Positions 54,336 to 63,761 of a stretch of DNA of 64,000 nucleotides are shown here, piece after piece (position 1 is the first letter of the stretch; every line of letters begins with the position of its first letter). The DNA is from Paenibacillus durus ATCC 35681. Lineage in GTDB: Bacteria > Bacillota > Bacilli > Paenibacillales > Paenibacillaceae. The position numbers were made by a program, and so were the translations under genes. The notes beneath the pieces were generated by a model, which searched no databases, was not told the origin of the DNA, and was given only the letters and a program-made list of their open reading frames with translations. The stretch is from contig NZ_CP011114.1 in assembly GCF_000993825.1 (NCBI RefSeq), forward strand, positions 186,001-250,000, in the 5' to 3' direction.

Positions 54336-55562
54336 ATGATTACATCTAATGTTCTGAAATTTAATACTAATTTTAGATTACTAAAAAATAATAATGAAGT
54401 AATCTTAGGAAATGTTATCAATGGTCTTTGGATTAAATGCCCTGATTATGTTTATGATTTTTTAAATGATTGTATTTCTAAACAGTATAATGCAAATGAG
54501 ATATTAGAAAAGTGTCAGGATCATGAAACGCAAGAATACATGATGAACTTACTCCGAAAACTACAGGAGATCGAGATTACTGACTATTCTACAGAGTCAT
54601 TAAAAAGTTCATCAGAAATAAAGAGTGTGAGTATAGAAATCACAACAGGGTGCAACTTGCGATGTACCCATTGTTGTGTAGGTTGCGGGGATATTCTAAG
54701 AGAAGATATGGATATAGCAGATATAAAAAATATTATTAATTGGTGTGAAATTCATAATGTCTCCAGTCTTGTTTTTACCGGAGGAGAAATATTCCTAAGA
54801 AAAGATATATGGGATATTTTAAGTTACGCTCGTTCTAATTACACTGGCATTATTGAGATAATGACTAATGGCACACTTCTCAAACAGGATAAGGTTCCGG
54901 TACTCAAAAGTTTGGTGGACTATGTCTCGATTAGTCTTGATGGATATAACGAACACAGCGTGACTCTTGTTCGCGGTCCGGGAGTTTTTGAGAAAGTGAT
55001 GACTACAATTAAGAATTTACAAAAAGAGGGGATTACGAATATTAGCCTTTCAATGGTTTTAACAAAGCATAATATTTCTCATGCAAATGAGTTTAAAGAA
55101 CTGTGCTTATCATTAGATGTTAAATCTGCTATACGGGCATTCAGTCCTGAAGGGAGAGGTGAAGAAAATTATGAAATGCTTAGTCCTCCCATAAAAATAA
55201 ATGCCATGGATATTCTCACAGCAAATGAAAAAGATCAACTGCAGAATACAGCCAACTTTAAATGTGTTTGTGATTTAGATTCCAAAATTCTAATTTCTTG
55301 TGATGGGGAAGTCTACCCTTGTTTTCTGACTAAAAGAGGAAATAAGTCTTTAGGGAACATTACTGATTTACTTGAAGGCAAATTAGAAAAGCTATATCTT
55401 TTACCTATAGTTGATGCCATGCAACCATGCGCTTCCTGTAATGTGAGATATTTTTGTGCTTCCCCATGCCCTGGTCATGACCGCAGCATCTTCTCGGTTG
55501 AAGATTATCGAAATGAGGTTTGTACTCAAATGAAACCTTATTATACTAAGGTTGTCTGGTAA
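54336..55562 (+). CDS. Radical SAM/SPASM peptide-modifying enzyme 2
   Basis: The 408-residue protein starts at ATG 54336 after AGGAGGA. Residues 1-90 look like a small winged-helix domain, as in PqqD-like RRE leader-binding domains ('LGNVINGLWIKCPDYVYDFL'). The radical SAM cluster is 'TGCNLRCTHCCVGCGD' near residue 105, followed by 'LVFTGGEIFLRKDIW' and 'VDYVSISLDGYNEHS'. The C-terminal SPASM region has many Cys ('FKCVCDLDSK', 'DGEVYPCFL', 'PCASCNVRYFCASPC'). The RRE assignment is by pattern and less certain than the rest. Its stop overlaps the next start by one base (TAATG). Confidence 0.9.
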   Translation: MITSNVLKFNTNFRLLKNNNEVILGNVINGLWIKCPDYVYDFLNDCISKQYNANEILEKCQDHETQEYMMNLLRKLQEIEITDYSTESLKSSSEIKSVSIEITTGCNLRCTHCCVGCGDILREDMDIADIKNIINWCEIHNVSSLVFTGGEIFLRKDIWDILSYARSNYTGIIEIMTNGTLLKQDKVPVLKSLVDYVSISLDGYNEHSVTLVRGPGVFEKVMTTIKNLQKEGITNISLSMVLTKHNISHANEFKELCLSLDVKSAIRAFSPEGRGEENYEMLSPPIKINAMDILTANEKDQLQNTANFKCVCDLDSKILISCDGEVYPCFLTKRGNKSLGNITDLLEGKLEKLYLLPIVDAMQPCASCNVRYFCASPCPGHDRSIFSVEDYRNEVCTQMKPYYTKVVW

Positions 55563-56515
55563 TGCGAGGACAAGCTGAGGTTGTTAAAGATAAAAAAACT
55601 ACGATAGCTCTTATTGATAGTGGAATAGATGAAAGTTCTCAAATAAAGGCCAAGATTAAATATAAGTACAATTTATCGGAAGAAAAAACGATTGTAGATG
55701 GTCATGGTCACTCTACAGCTTTAATAGGTATGTTAGATGAATTCTGTGGTGATTCCATAGAGTTGATAATCATTAAAGTTCTTAATGATCAATGCCGTTG
55801 TTCTTCAAAAACGCTTCTTGAAGCTCTTGATATGGCTATTGAATTAAAACCGGATATTATTAATCTAAGTTTAGGGACTGATAATTTATCGCTTAGGAGG
55901 GAATTTGAAGCTAGGTGTGATCAAGCCTTTTCAAAAGATATCGTTCTAGTTACAACAACAGTTGAAACTAGTGATACTCTGCCTTTTATGATTGAAAAAA
56001 CAGTTAAAGTGAAGTCACATGAAAATATAATTGAAGCAAACCAGCTTTATTTAGATAAAAAATCAGTATTCTATACCTTAGGAATTCCGCATATTGTCCC
56101 CTGGAAAAATGGAAAGTATGTCTTTATTAATCGAAACAGTTTTGTGACACCTTATTTTATTAGTAAATTTGTAGAATTCAAAAACTCTCATGATTTGAAT
56201 AATTATTCTATTTTGAGGGAAGTTAGGGGGAATTGCGTCGGATTTTCTCAAATTCAATTAAAAGAAATTAAAGTTACAGAACCAATTGATCAAAACTTAT
56301 ACAATAGAGTGATTTCAATAATTAGCCAATTTATTCCAAACATTGAGGGTATCCAATCAACATTTACACAAGGTCTGAACATTAACAACTGTATAGATGT
56401 TCTGATGAAAGTAGAAAAAACTTTGGGACAAAAGTTACCTTTTGCACATTTTAATTTGTATGATTTTACATATGTATCTAATCTATCGAATAAAATAAAA
56501 GGATTTCTAGTTTGA
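55562..56515 (+). CDS. Divergent S8 subtilisin-like protease of the RiPP locus
   Basis: The 317-residue protein has ATG 55562 overlapping the previous stop. The catalytic triad can be traced: Asp19 ('IALIDSGID'), His50 ('DGHGHSTALIG'), Ser193 ('NRNSFVTPYF'; a divergent GTSxAxP). There is no signal peptide, so it is likely cytoplasmic, as expected for a leader peptidase. The last ~85 residues (from about 235) are a helical extra domain whose spacing recalls carrier-protein folds, but without a usable serine; that is only an impression. It is co-translated with the second rSAM gene. Confidence 0.8.
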   Translation: MRGQAEVVKDKKTTIALIDSGIDESSQIKAKIKYKYNLSEEKTIVDGHGHSTALIGMLDEFCGDSIELIIIKVLNDQCRCSSKTLLEALDMAIELKPDIINLSLGTDNLSLRREFEARCDQAFSKDIVLVTTTVETSDTLPFMIEKTVKVKSHENIIEANQLYLDKKSVFYTLGIPHIVPWKNGKYVFINRNSFVTPYFISKFVEFKNSHDLNNYSILREVRGNCVGFSQIQLKEIKVTEPIDQNLYNRVISIISQFIPNIEGIQSTFTQGLNINNCIDVLMKVEKTLGQKLPFAHFNLYDFTYVSNLSNKIKGFLV

Positions 56516-56535
56516 TAATCTTCTCAGGAGGATCA

Positions 56536-58190
56536 ATGAGCAAAAAAAAAATAATAATAATAAATCAAATAAAAAAGGTAAGGAAACAAATTTCCATTGT
56601 ATTTCTCCTGACTATTATAGCCGCATTTTTTGAATTGGCTGTGCCGTTCCTTACCCAAAAAATTATCGATTCCGGAATATTGCGTAAGAATTTTGAATTA
56701 GTTGTTGTAATGAGTTTGAGTATGGTTGTCCTCTTCATCATTCTGTCGATAATTAATTCTATTATCAACGTATTGTTTGCCAAAATAAGCGTAGAAGTGA
56801 TTACTAACTTAAAAAAGGATATTATAAATAATTTACTTAGATATCCAGCTTCATTTTTTGATAATAATAAAACGGGTTATGTAATCTCGAGAGTAGAAGA
56901 AGTCGATAATTTAAACTCATTGTTTTCACCAGTAATTATGAGCTTTCTTAAAAGCCTCCTCTCTTTTTTAGGCGCATTTTTTGTGATTATGACAATTAAG
57001 TGGGAACTGCTTTTGCTTGCCGCGTTATTTTTACCGATACTTTATTTTATTACTAGACTAACTTCCAAGCAAATTTATAACTCATCAAAAGAATTAAGTG
57101 AGACGTCTGCAGAAGCACAAGGAGAGATTTATGAAGATATCGCAGGATTAGCTGAAATGAAAAATTCTAATTTGGAAAGTCACAAAGAAAATGAAATAAA
57201 GCGCTATTTTAATATTATTGCCAAAAGGCTGATAAAACGAAATTTTTTTGTTGTAATCGGTAGTGAGTCAGTGTCTTTATTCATTACAGTTTCCAGATCA
57301 ATATTTATAATCATGATTAGTTATTTTATCATCAAGGGAGAACTAACGGTGGGATCATACTTCTCACTCTTATCCTACCTATCAAGTTTATTTATTCCTG
57401 TACAAATGTTTTCATCCATTAATCTCTCCATTCAGCCTGCGCTGGCGGTGTTATCAAGAATGGATTTTTTTATGGAGAACGAAATTGAAAGTGAAAGATG
57501 TGGAACAATAATAATTGATGAAATTGATACTATTCAATTTAAGAATGTCTCATTTTCATATCCTGATAATGAACGGGAAGTCTTAAATGACATAAATTTA
57601 AAATTGAATAATAGTAAGAATTTATTTATATATGGACCAAATGGCAGTGGGAAAACAACGATTGTAAAACTGTTGTTGGGATTTTATACTAATTATAGTG
57701 GGGAAATTCTTATCAATGGTTATAATCTTAAAGAGATTAGCATCAACGATTTGCGAAGTGAAATAGGGGTTGTGTCTCAAAAAATACACTTGTTTTCTGG
57801 TACCGTAATGGACAATATCAAGCAGTGGGACGAAAATCTTACAGACGAAGAAGTAGCTTGTATCCTGGAAGAATTCGAACTATCGGATGTATTAATAAAT
57901 GAGAAGTACCATCATATTAATGAACTAGGGAAAAATTTATCAGGTGGTCAAATGCAAGAGATTGCACTCTCCAGAGCAGTTTTAAGACAACCCAGCTTAT
58001 ATATATTTGATGAGCCAACATCTAACCTGGACGTACAAAATAAAGAGAAATTTGTTCAGCTTTTAAATAAACTGAAAAAAATCTTTGTATAATCATAACG
58101 CATGATGAGTTTTTGATGTCTAAAATGGACTCTGAACAAGATTTGTATTTAGATATCTCTAATACTAAAGAAACTGCAAATGGAGTATAG
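56536..58190 (+). pseudogene. RiPP ABC exporter with a one-base frame break in an A7 tract
   Basis: ATG 56536 follows AGGAGG. Six membrane helices and an ATPase domain are seen (Walker A 'IYGPNGSGKTTIVKLLLGF', signature 'NLSGGQMQEIALSRAVL', Walker B 'LYIFDEPTSNLD'). The frame stops at 58092, just before the H-loop. Adding one A to the A7 run at 58075-58081 restores 'CIIITHDEFLMSKMDSEQD' and runs to a stop at 58190, the natural end. The gene also has an A10 run at codons 2-5. Polymerase slippage on A7 could rescue it, so this may be regulated or phase-variable rather than dead, or it may be a sequencing error. Confidence 0.82.
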
Positions 58191-58193
58191 ACC

Positions 58194-58868
58194 ATGACCA
58201 ATCAAATTCTGATCGTTGATGATGAAACGGATATAACCAATCTGCTACAAGATTACTTTGAGATGAATGGTTATAAAGTCTTAACAGCACGAAGCGGAAC
58301 GGAGGCTTTGCAAAAGGCAGCGTATAGTCCAGACATTATTTTATTGGATATTAATATGCCAGAGATCGATGGTCTTGAAGTATGCACCCGAATACGGGAT
58401 TTTGTGTCCTGTCCTATTATATTCCTAACCGCTAAAGTAGAAGAGGCTGATAAAATCAATGGCTTTCGTGTCGGTGGTGACGATTATATCGTCAAACCGT
58501 TCAGTATTGATGAGCTTGGAGCTAGGGTGGAAGCACATCTGCGCCGTGAACGAAGACAATCTATTAAGACACAAACAAAATTCTCAAATGATCTAGTTAT
58601 TGATTACTCTGCAAAAATGGTTTATTACAAAGACCACTCTCTCTCCTTTGCTAAGAAAGAATTTGGGATAATTGAATTGTTGTCGATGAACAGTGGTCAA
58701 GTTTTTGATAAGGAACATATTTATGAAAGGGTCTGGGGATGGGAGCATGAAGGTGACAGCTCCGTTGTTACAGAACATATTAGAAGAATTCGGGCCAAGT
58801 TTACTGAGGTTAGCGACCATATATATATATCGACGGTATGGGGTGTGGGTTATAAATGGGTAGGTTAA
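58194..58868 (+). CDS. OmpR/PhoB-family response regulator
   Basis: The 224-residue protein starts at ATG 58194, three bases after the restored exporter frame. The receiver domain carries the acidic pocket 'ILIVDDETD', phospho-acceptor Asp in 'PDIILLDINMPEIDGLE' (about residue 53), Thr and Lys in 'FLTAKVEE' and 'DDYIVKPFS'. A winged-helix DNA-binding domain follows ('AKKEFGIIELLSMNSGQVFD', 'HIRRIRAKF'). Together with the overlapping kinase gene it forms a two-component system that probably senses the peptide and controls the neighbours. Confidence 0.93.
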   Translation: MTNQILIVDDETDITNLLQDYFEMNGYKVLTARSGTEALQKAAYSPDIILLDINMPEIDGLEVCTRIRDFVSCPIIFLTAKVEEADKINGFRVGGDDYIVKPFSIDELGARVEAHLRRERRQSIKTQTKFSNDLVIDYSAKMVYYKDHSLSFAKKEFGIIELLSMNSGQVFDKEHIYERVWGWEHEGDSSVVTEHIRRIRAKFTEVSDHIYISTVWGVGYKWVG

Positions 58869-60043
58869 GAAAAGGTTTTCGTGATTTATCCATTAGGTTA
58901 ACATTTATGGTTTATATGCTTGTATTTATACTTATTGCAGCGCTGCTCAGTATGATTACCATTGGTCAAGCAAGTCAAATGCGTAATAATATGTTTTTAA
59001 AGTATAACAATTCTTACACGTTAGCCGATATTGAGAATCCAGCTATTATCTATAATATGGAGGACGTTAATACAGACTATTCTTATAAAGATAAACAGAT
59101 CATTAAGTTTTGTGATTTTTTAGATTCATGGTCTATTTTAATATTTTTTGGGCTATCTATCCTGTTGTCCTCTTTATTGTTTTACCGTAATAAGCTTAAG
59201 AAACCAATTGAAATTATGCGTGAAGCTTCTGAAAAAATATCCAATAATGACTTAGATTTTCATATTCAGCAATATAGCGAAGATGAAATGGGACAATTAT
59301 GCGGATCATTTGAGAAAATGCGAGTTGCTTTGGTGGAAAGTAATCGTCAGATGTGGCGATCCATAGAAGATAGAAAACAGTTAAATGCAGCCTTTTCACA
59401 TGATCTGCGAACACCGCTTACAGTAATCCGGGGTTATGCGGATTTTTTGAATAAATATCTACCAGAAGATAAAATAAGCAAGGAGAAATTACTGGATACT
59501 ATTTCAACCATGAGCGCACATATTTTACGACTGGAAAACTATGTGCAAATAATGAGTGAGGCACACAAACTTGAGGATATATCTGTGAATCTTAATACAG
59601 TGAATAGTGAATGTTTTTTGAAACAACTAAGCAGTTCTGCTGAGGTTCTAGCACGAGAGCAAGCGTTTAAATTCACATTTATAAATAATATTTTTGAAGA
59701 AACTTTAAATATTGATGCAGACCTTGTGGCTAGGATATACGAAAACATGATTACGAATGCCATTCGTTATGCACGCCAGACGATTTCCGTACGTTTTGAA
59801 CTTGTGGAAGGACTATTCTCCATGACAGTTAGTGATGATGGAAAAGGGTTTTCGAAGCAGGATCTCAAGTTGGCAACAACCCCTTTTTATAAAAGTAAAA
59901 CAGAGGTTGATGGAAGCCATTACGGGATGGGACTAAATATCTGCAAGGTATTATCTGAAAAAATGGGGGGCACTATTCGTCTTGTCAATAATAAACATGG
60001 TGGTGCCTGTGTGAATGTTACGTTCTTATGCTCATTTCCCTAA
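58856..60043 (+). CDS. Sensor histidine kinase of the RiPP island
   Basis: The 395-residue protein starts at ATG 58856, overlapping the regulator gene by 13 bases. Two membrane helices (about 11-35 and 83-103) flank an extracellular loop of only about 50 residues ('NNMFLKYNNSYTLADIENPA'), then a HAMP linker, the phospho-acceptor His in 'AFSHDLRTPLTVIRGYADFL' (about residue 180), and the ATPase N and G boxes ('ENMITNAIRYA', 'VSDDGKGF'). The small sensor loop is like kinases that work with an ABC transporter or sense small peptides at the membrane. Confidence 0.92.
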   Translation: MGRLRKGFRDLSIRLTFMVYMLVFILIAALLSMITIGQASQMRNNMFLKYNNSYTLADIENPAIIYNMEDVNTDYSYKDKQIIKFCDFLDSWSILIFFGLSILLSSLLFYRNKLKKPIEIMREASEKISNNDLDFHIQQYSEDEMGQLCGSFEKMRVALVESNRQMWRSIEDRKQLNAAFSHDLRTPLTVIRGYADFLNKYLPEDKISKEKLLDTISTMSAHILRLENYVQIMSEAHKLEDISVNLNTVNSECFLKQLSSSAEVLAREQAFKFTFINNIFEETLNIDADLVARIYENMITNAIRYARQTISVRFELVEGLFSMTVSDDGKGFSKQDLKLATTPFYKSKTEVDGSHYGMGLNICKVLSEKMGGTIRLVNNKHGGACVNVTFLCSFP

Positions 60044-60091
60044 AATTGTAATGATGCTGGAAATAGTTGATAAAAAATAGAGATTTGTTGG

Positions 60092-60135
60092 ATATCCTTT
60101 CCTTAGAGTACAAATTCAGGGGAGGATATTTTTTT
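60092..60135 (+). terminator. Terminator between the kinase and ABC genes
   Basis: ATATCCT/AGGATAT stem followed by T7; it separates the two-component system from the ABC pair. Confidence 0.65.
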
Positions 60136-60160
60136 GTATCCTTTATAAGGAGGCGCTGAT

Positions 60161-60835
60161 ATGATTCTGGATGGGAAGAAATTGTGCAAATATTATGGCA
60201 CAGGAGAAAGTCAAGTGAAGGCAATTCATAATGTTGATTTCTCTGTGGCGAAAGGTGAGTTTATTTCTATTGTTGGGCAGTCCGGTGCAGGAAAAAGTAC
60301 TTTAATGCACATCATTGGTGGTTTGGACGCACCTACGAGCGGCGAAGTAATAATAAAAGGAACTTCCATTTATACATTGCCAATGAGCCAATTAGCAGTA
60401 TTTCGCCGTCGTGAAATAGGGTTTGTGTTTCAAGCATTTAATTTGGTACCGTCACTTAATGTCTGGGAGAACATTATTTTACCCATTGGACTGGACAGTA
60501 ATAAGGCTGATGTTAGTTATATTGAAGATATATTAAATACATTGGGGATTTATGAAAAGCGGACCAGTCTGCCCACAGTATTGTCTGGCGGGCAACAGCA
60601 ACGGGTGGCAATTGCTCGTGCATTAGCACCCAGACCCGCTATTGTGCTCGCGGATGAACCCACAGGAAATCTCGATAGCCGTTCCAGCAACAGTGTTTTG
60701 GATTTGCTACGTTTATCGGTAGAGAAATATAACCAGACTTTAATTGTTGTAACGCATAATGACAAAGTAGCTAAGCTTGCAGATCGGACTGTTCGGGTGG
60801 TGGACGGTTCAATTGCAGTAGAGGTTGAAGGATGA
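60161..60835 (+). CDS. MacB/LolD-type ABC ATPase
   Basis: The 224-residue protein starts at ATG 60161 after AAGGAGG. Walker A is 'SIVGQSGAGKSTLMHIIGGL', signature 'LSGGQQQRVAIARAL', Walker B 'AIVLADEPTGNLDS', and H-loop 'LIVVTHNDK'. It is the ATPase of an efflux/mechanotransmission-type transporter with the FtsX-like permease coded next, overlapping by four bases. Such pairs often give resistance to peptides, or export lipoprotein and peptide substrates. Its place beside the RiPP genes suggests self-immunity. Confidence 0.93.
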   Translation: MILDGKKLCKYYGTGESQVKAIHNVDFSVAKGEFISIVGQSGAGKSTLMHIIGGLDAPTSGEVIIKGTSIYTLPMSQLAVFRRREIGFVFQAFNLVPSLNVWENIILPIGLDSNKADVSYIEDILNTLGIYEKRTSLPTVLSGGQQQRVAIARALAPRPAIVLADEPTGNLDSRSSNSVLDLLRLSVEKYNQTLIVVTHNDKVAKLADRTVRVVDGSIAVEVEG

Positions 60836-63261
60836 AAAATACTATAACTGTTAGGGATGTATCACTGAAAAATTTACGTCATCACAGAAGTCGGACATTA
60901 TTGACTCTAGGTACAGTGGCTTTATCCGTAGCATTGATTTTTGTGGTTCTGACCTACTTTTATTCTGACGATCAGCGGAGCAAGCGAGAAGCGATTAATG
61001 AGCTAGGTGCCTATCATGTACAATATGAGCATTTGTTGCCGAAGCAGCAACAAGAAATTGAGAATAATCCGAAGATTAAAAAACATTATCTTTCCTATAA
61101 CAGTAAAAATGTTAAATCTGACTCATTTGAAAAATTAAACATTAACATGGCTATAGGTTATATAGAAGGAATTAATGAAGGACTGGTTCAATTAAGGCAA
61201 GGGCGGGCACCGGCAACGGACGACGAAATTGTCTTGGATAAATGGGTGATAGAAGAACTTGGTTTTCCCTCCATTCTAGGAGAGGTAATTCCATTGGATT
61301 TACAAATTATAAACGCAGGGAAAACGGAACATATAACAAAAAGTTTTAAGCTAGTAGGCATTATTGATGATATTGCTGTACGTAAGGCGGCTAGAGCTGG
61401 CCTAATGTTTATATCCAAAAGCCTTTCCCAGCGTTATAGTCCTGATCCGGATGTCGTTATATTTGCTCTTTTAAAGTCGGACTTTAATGCTTCTTCTACG
61501 GCACACAAAATTGGTAAGGGGGCTAAGTTAAAAGAAGACCAAATTCAAATAAACGAACGTTACAGTGGTGCATATGAGCAGAATCCTGTATCGGTCCTGA
61601 AAGCAGCCGTAGTTGTATTTGTAATTGTAATTAGTGCAGCCATGGTTATCTATAACATTTTCAATATATATATATCCCAACAGATCCGTTTATTTGGCAT
61701 GATGAAAGCTATAGGAATGACCCCTAAACAACTACGGAGGATGATCTTTACAGAAGGGCTGATTATTTCACTAGTTGGGAGCGTCATTGGTCTTTTGTTG
61801 GGGGGATTTGGCAGCGCGACATTCATTCCCTTCCTAGGACATGTAGCTAGTGGAGGCTCTGCATTATATGTTGAGATGTCCCCTTATATTGCTTGCTTCG
61901 TTTTTGTTGCAGGCCTGATTCTCGTTATGCTTTCTGTTCATATTCCTGCTAGAAAAGTAGGAAGAATTACGGAGATTGCGGCTATTCGTTATAATCCCGC
62001 CGAAGAGTTAGGGAAGAGAAGTTCCAAAACCAAGAATAAATTAAAAAACTCAATTAGCGGTTTCTCCTTGGTGTTGGCACAACTTATTCGATATCGCAAA
62101 CGTACCTGGGTGACTGTAACATCGATTACGCTGACAGGGCTTATTTTTGTGGTCACAGGGAGTATTTTTAGTAGTATGAATATCGATAATATGGCTGGAA
62201 GTATGGTGCCTGGTGATTATAAATTAAGTACTGCTGCTTACCGTGGATCTGACGAACAACTCGATTTGTTGAACGAGAAAGTTATTAAGCAAGTGAATAA
62301 TATGCCTGGGATCAAAACAGTACTGACGGAAATGTATGATGTATTGATCTACAACAAACAAGATGCAAGCATTCACCTCAAGGACATGGAGAGTATGAGA
62401 AACCCAGAAATTCGAACCGATATTTATGCTTACGATGATGCCTTAATGAAAAGTACACTTAAGATGCTTGGGAAAGATGATTCTATGCTAACGGAAATGA
62501 GAAATGGTGATAATCTCATCGCGGTTGCTGAAGATGGAAGCTACCAAGTGGGAGACAAGATTCGAATGGCACAGTACGGAGCAGGAAAGAAAGAACGTGT
62601 ATTCACTATTGTTGGTGTATTGCCCAATTATATTACGTATAAAGGTGATTCTTCAGAAGGAGGAGTTTTAATTGCTCATCAGGACTTGTTCAAACGATTA
62701 AGTTTAGATCAACGTATAAAACAGGTTAGTGTATTAGTTGATCAAAAACAACAGGGGAAAGTGGAGCGAAATCTAAAAGGCATTGCAACTGCTGATCGAA
62801 GAATAACGTTTACTTCTTTCCAAGAGATTTATCAAGAATTTAATGGGATGAAAAAAGTGCTCCAGTTGGCAGCTAATGGTCTTATTTCAGTATTACTTAT
62901 TATTAGTATATTTAACTTGATAAATTCCAACTTAACCAGTATGTATTCTAGAAAACGGGAAATTAGCTTAGTTGAAGCTATTGGCTTGTCGCGGAGTCAG
63001 CTAACCTTGCAGTTAGGCAGTGAAGGTTTAATTGTGATTATGATCAGTTTGCTAATCACTTTTTCATTAGGTATACCTGCCGGATACTTTGGAGTTGAAT
63101 TCTTTAAGCGATCGGCCACCTATGTCCAATATCAATTGCCCCTGAGAGCAATGCTAATATTAATTTGTGCCTACTTTGCAGTACAAGTATTAACTACTTT
63201 TTATATGCAAAGGCGTTTGAGTAAGGAGAGTCTAATGGAACGAATCCGGTTTAGTGAGTGA
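60832..63261 (+). CDS. FtsX-family ABC permease (two FtsX domains)
   Basis: The 809-residue protein starts at ATG 60832, overlapping the ATPase gene. It has one N-terminal membrane helix, a large extracellular domain (45-250), a first FtsX membrane block (about 260-385, with 'GMMKAIGMTPKQLRRMI'), a second anchor helix near 425 and a second extracellular domain (445-680), and a second FtsX block (about 685-800, 'SLVEAIGLSRSQLTLQL'). This is the duplicated permease type that works with small ATPases like the one upstream. The large extracellular domains may bind the peptide. Confidence 0.9.
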   Translation: MKNTITVRDVSLKNLRHHRSRTLLTLGTVALSVALIFVVLTYFYSDDQRSKREAINELGAYHVQYEHLLPKQQQEIENNPKIKKHYLSYNSKNVKSDSFEKLNINMAIGYIEGINEGLVQLRQGRAPATDDEIVLDKWVIEELGFPSILGEVIPLDLQIINAGKTEHITKSFKLVGIIDDIAVRKAARAGLMFISKSLSQRYSPDPDVVIFALLKSDFNASSTAHKIGKGAKLKEDQIQINERYSGAYEQNPVSVLKAAVVVFVIVISAAMVIYNIFNIYISQQIRLFGMMKAIGMTPKQLRRMIFTEGLIISLVGSVIGLLLGGFGSATFIPFLGHVASGGSALYVEMSPYIACFVFVAGLILVMLSVHIPARKVGRITEIAAIRYNPAEELGKRSSKTKNKLKNSISGFSLVLAQLIRYRKRTWVTVTSITLTGLIFVVTGSIFSSMNIDNMAGSMVPGDYKLSTAAYRGSDEQLDLLNEKVIKQVNNMPGIKTVLTEMYDVLIYNKQDASIHLKDMESMRNPEIRTDIYAYDDALMKSTLKMLGKDDSMLTEMRNGDNLIAVAEDGSYQVGDKIRMAQYGAGKKERVFTIVGVLPNYITYKGDSSEGGVLIAHQDLFKRLSLDQRIKQVSVLVDQKQQGKVERNLKGIATADRRITFTSFQEIYQEFNGMKKVLQLAANGLISVLLIISIFNLINSNLTSMYSRKREISLVEAIGLSRSQLTLQLGSEGLIVIMISLLITFSLGIPAGYFGVEFFKRSATYVQYQLPLRAMLILICAYFAVQVLTTFYMQRRLSKESLMERIRFSE

Positions 63262-63284
63262 CTTTTTGAGGGAGGTCTATAACT

Positions 63285-63743
63285 ATGCATGAGCATAAAG
63301 TGAAGTTGACAAAACATTGTTGGTGTAGCTTAACTTTATTATTCGTTATCGCACTGTTCTTAACAGCGTGCGGAAGAGACAATGGAGATGGTATTTCTCC
63401 AGAATATCATGGCGTAAAATATACAGGGCAAGGCACATTGGAAACTAAAGTTAATGTGGTTATTTACAATGAAGATGAGGTTTTGTTTCTGCAGACCGTT
63501 AAGATAATTGACGATAACCCTACAGTCTGGAAAGCACTAAAGGCAATTTCAGACAATGTTGAACAGGGTATGCCAATAGAAAAGGATCAGGAAGGAAAAA
63601 TAGTTAAGGTCGATGGTATCGGGAATAATCAAAAGAACCACTGGGAGCTGTTTATAAACAATGTCATTGAAGATGGGGATATAGAGAATATAGGAATTGA
63701 CGAGGAGCAGCCGTTGACATTAAGATACACTGCCCATCCTTAG
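63285..63743 (+). CDS. DUF4430-type lipoprotein
   Basis: The 152-residue protein starts at ATG 63285 after GGGAGG. A lipobox 'LFLTACGRD' sits at about residues 25-33 after a hydrophobic signal, so the mature protein is anchored outside the membrane by the Cys. The rest is a small beta-rich domain ('WKALKAISDNVEQG', 'GNNQKNHWELFINNVIEDGD') of the DUF4430 kind, found also in transcobalamin-like proteins. It is the last gene of the AT-rich island and follows the permease by 23 bases; immunity lipoprotein is a reasonable guess. Confidence 0.82.
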   Translation: MHEHKVKLTKHCWCSLTLLFVIALFLTACGRDNGDGISPEYHGVKYTGQGTLETKVNVVIYNEDEVLFLQTVKIIDDNPTVWKALKAISDNVEQGMPIEKDQEGKIVKVDGIGNNQKNHWELFINNVIEDGDIENIGIDEEQPLTLRYTAHP

Positions 63744-63761
63744 AAAATATAGAGCTTTCCC

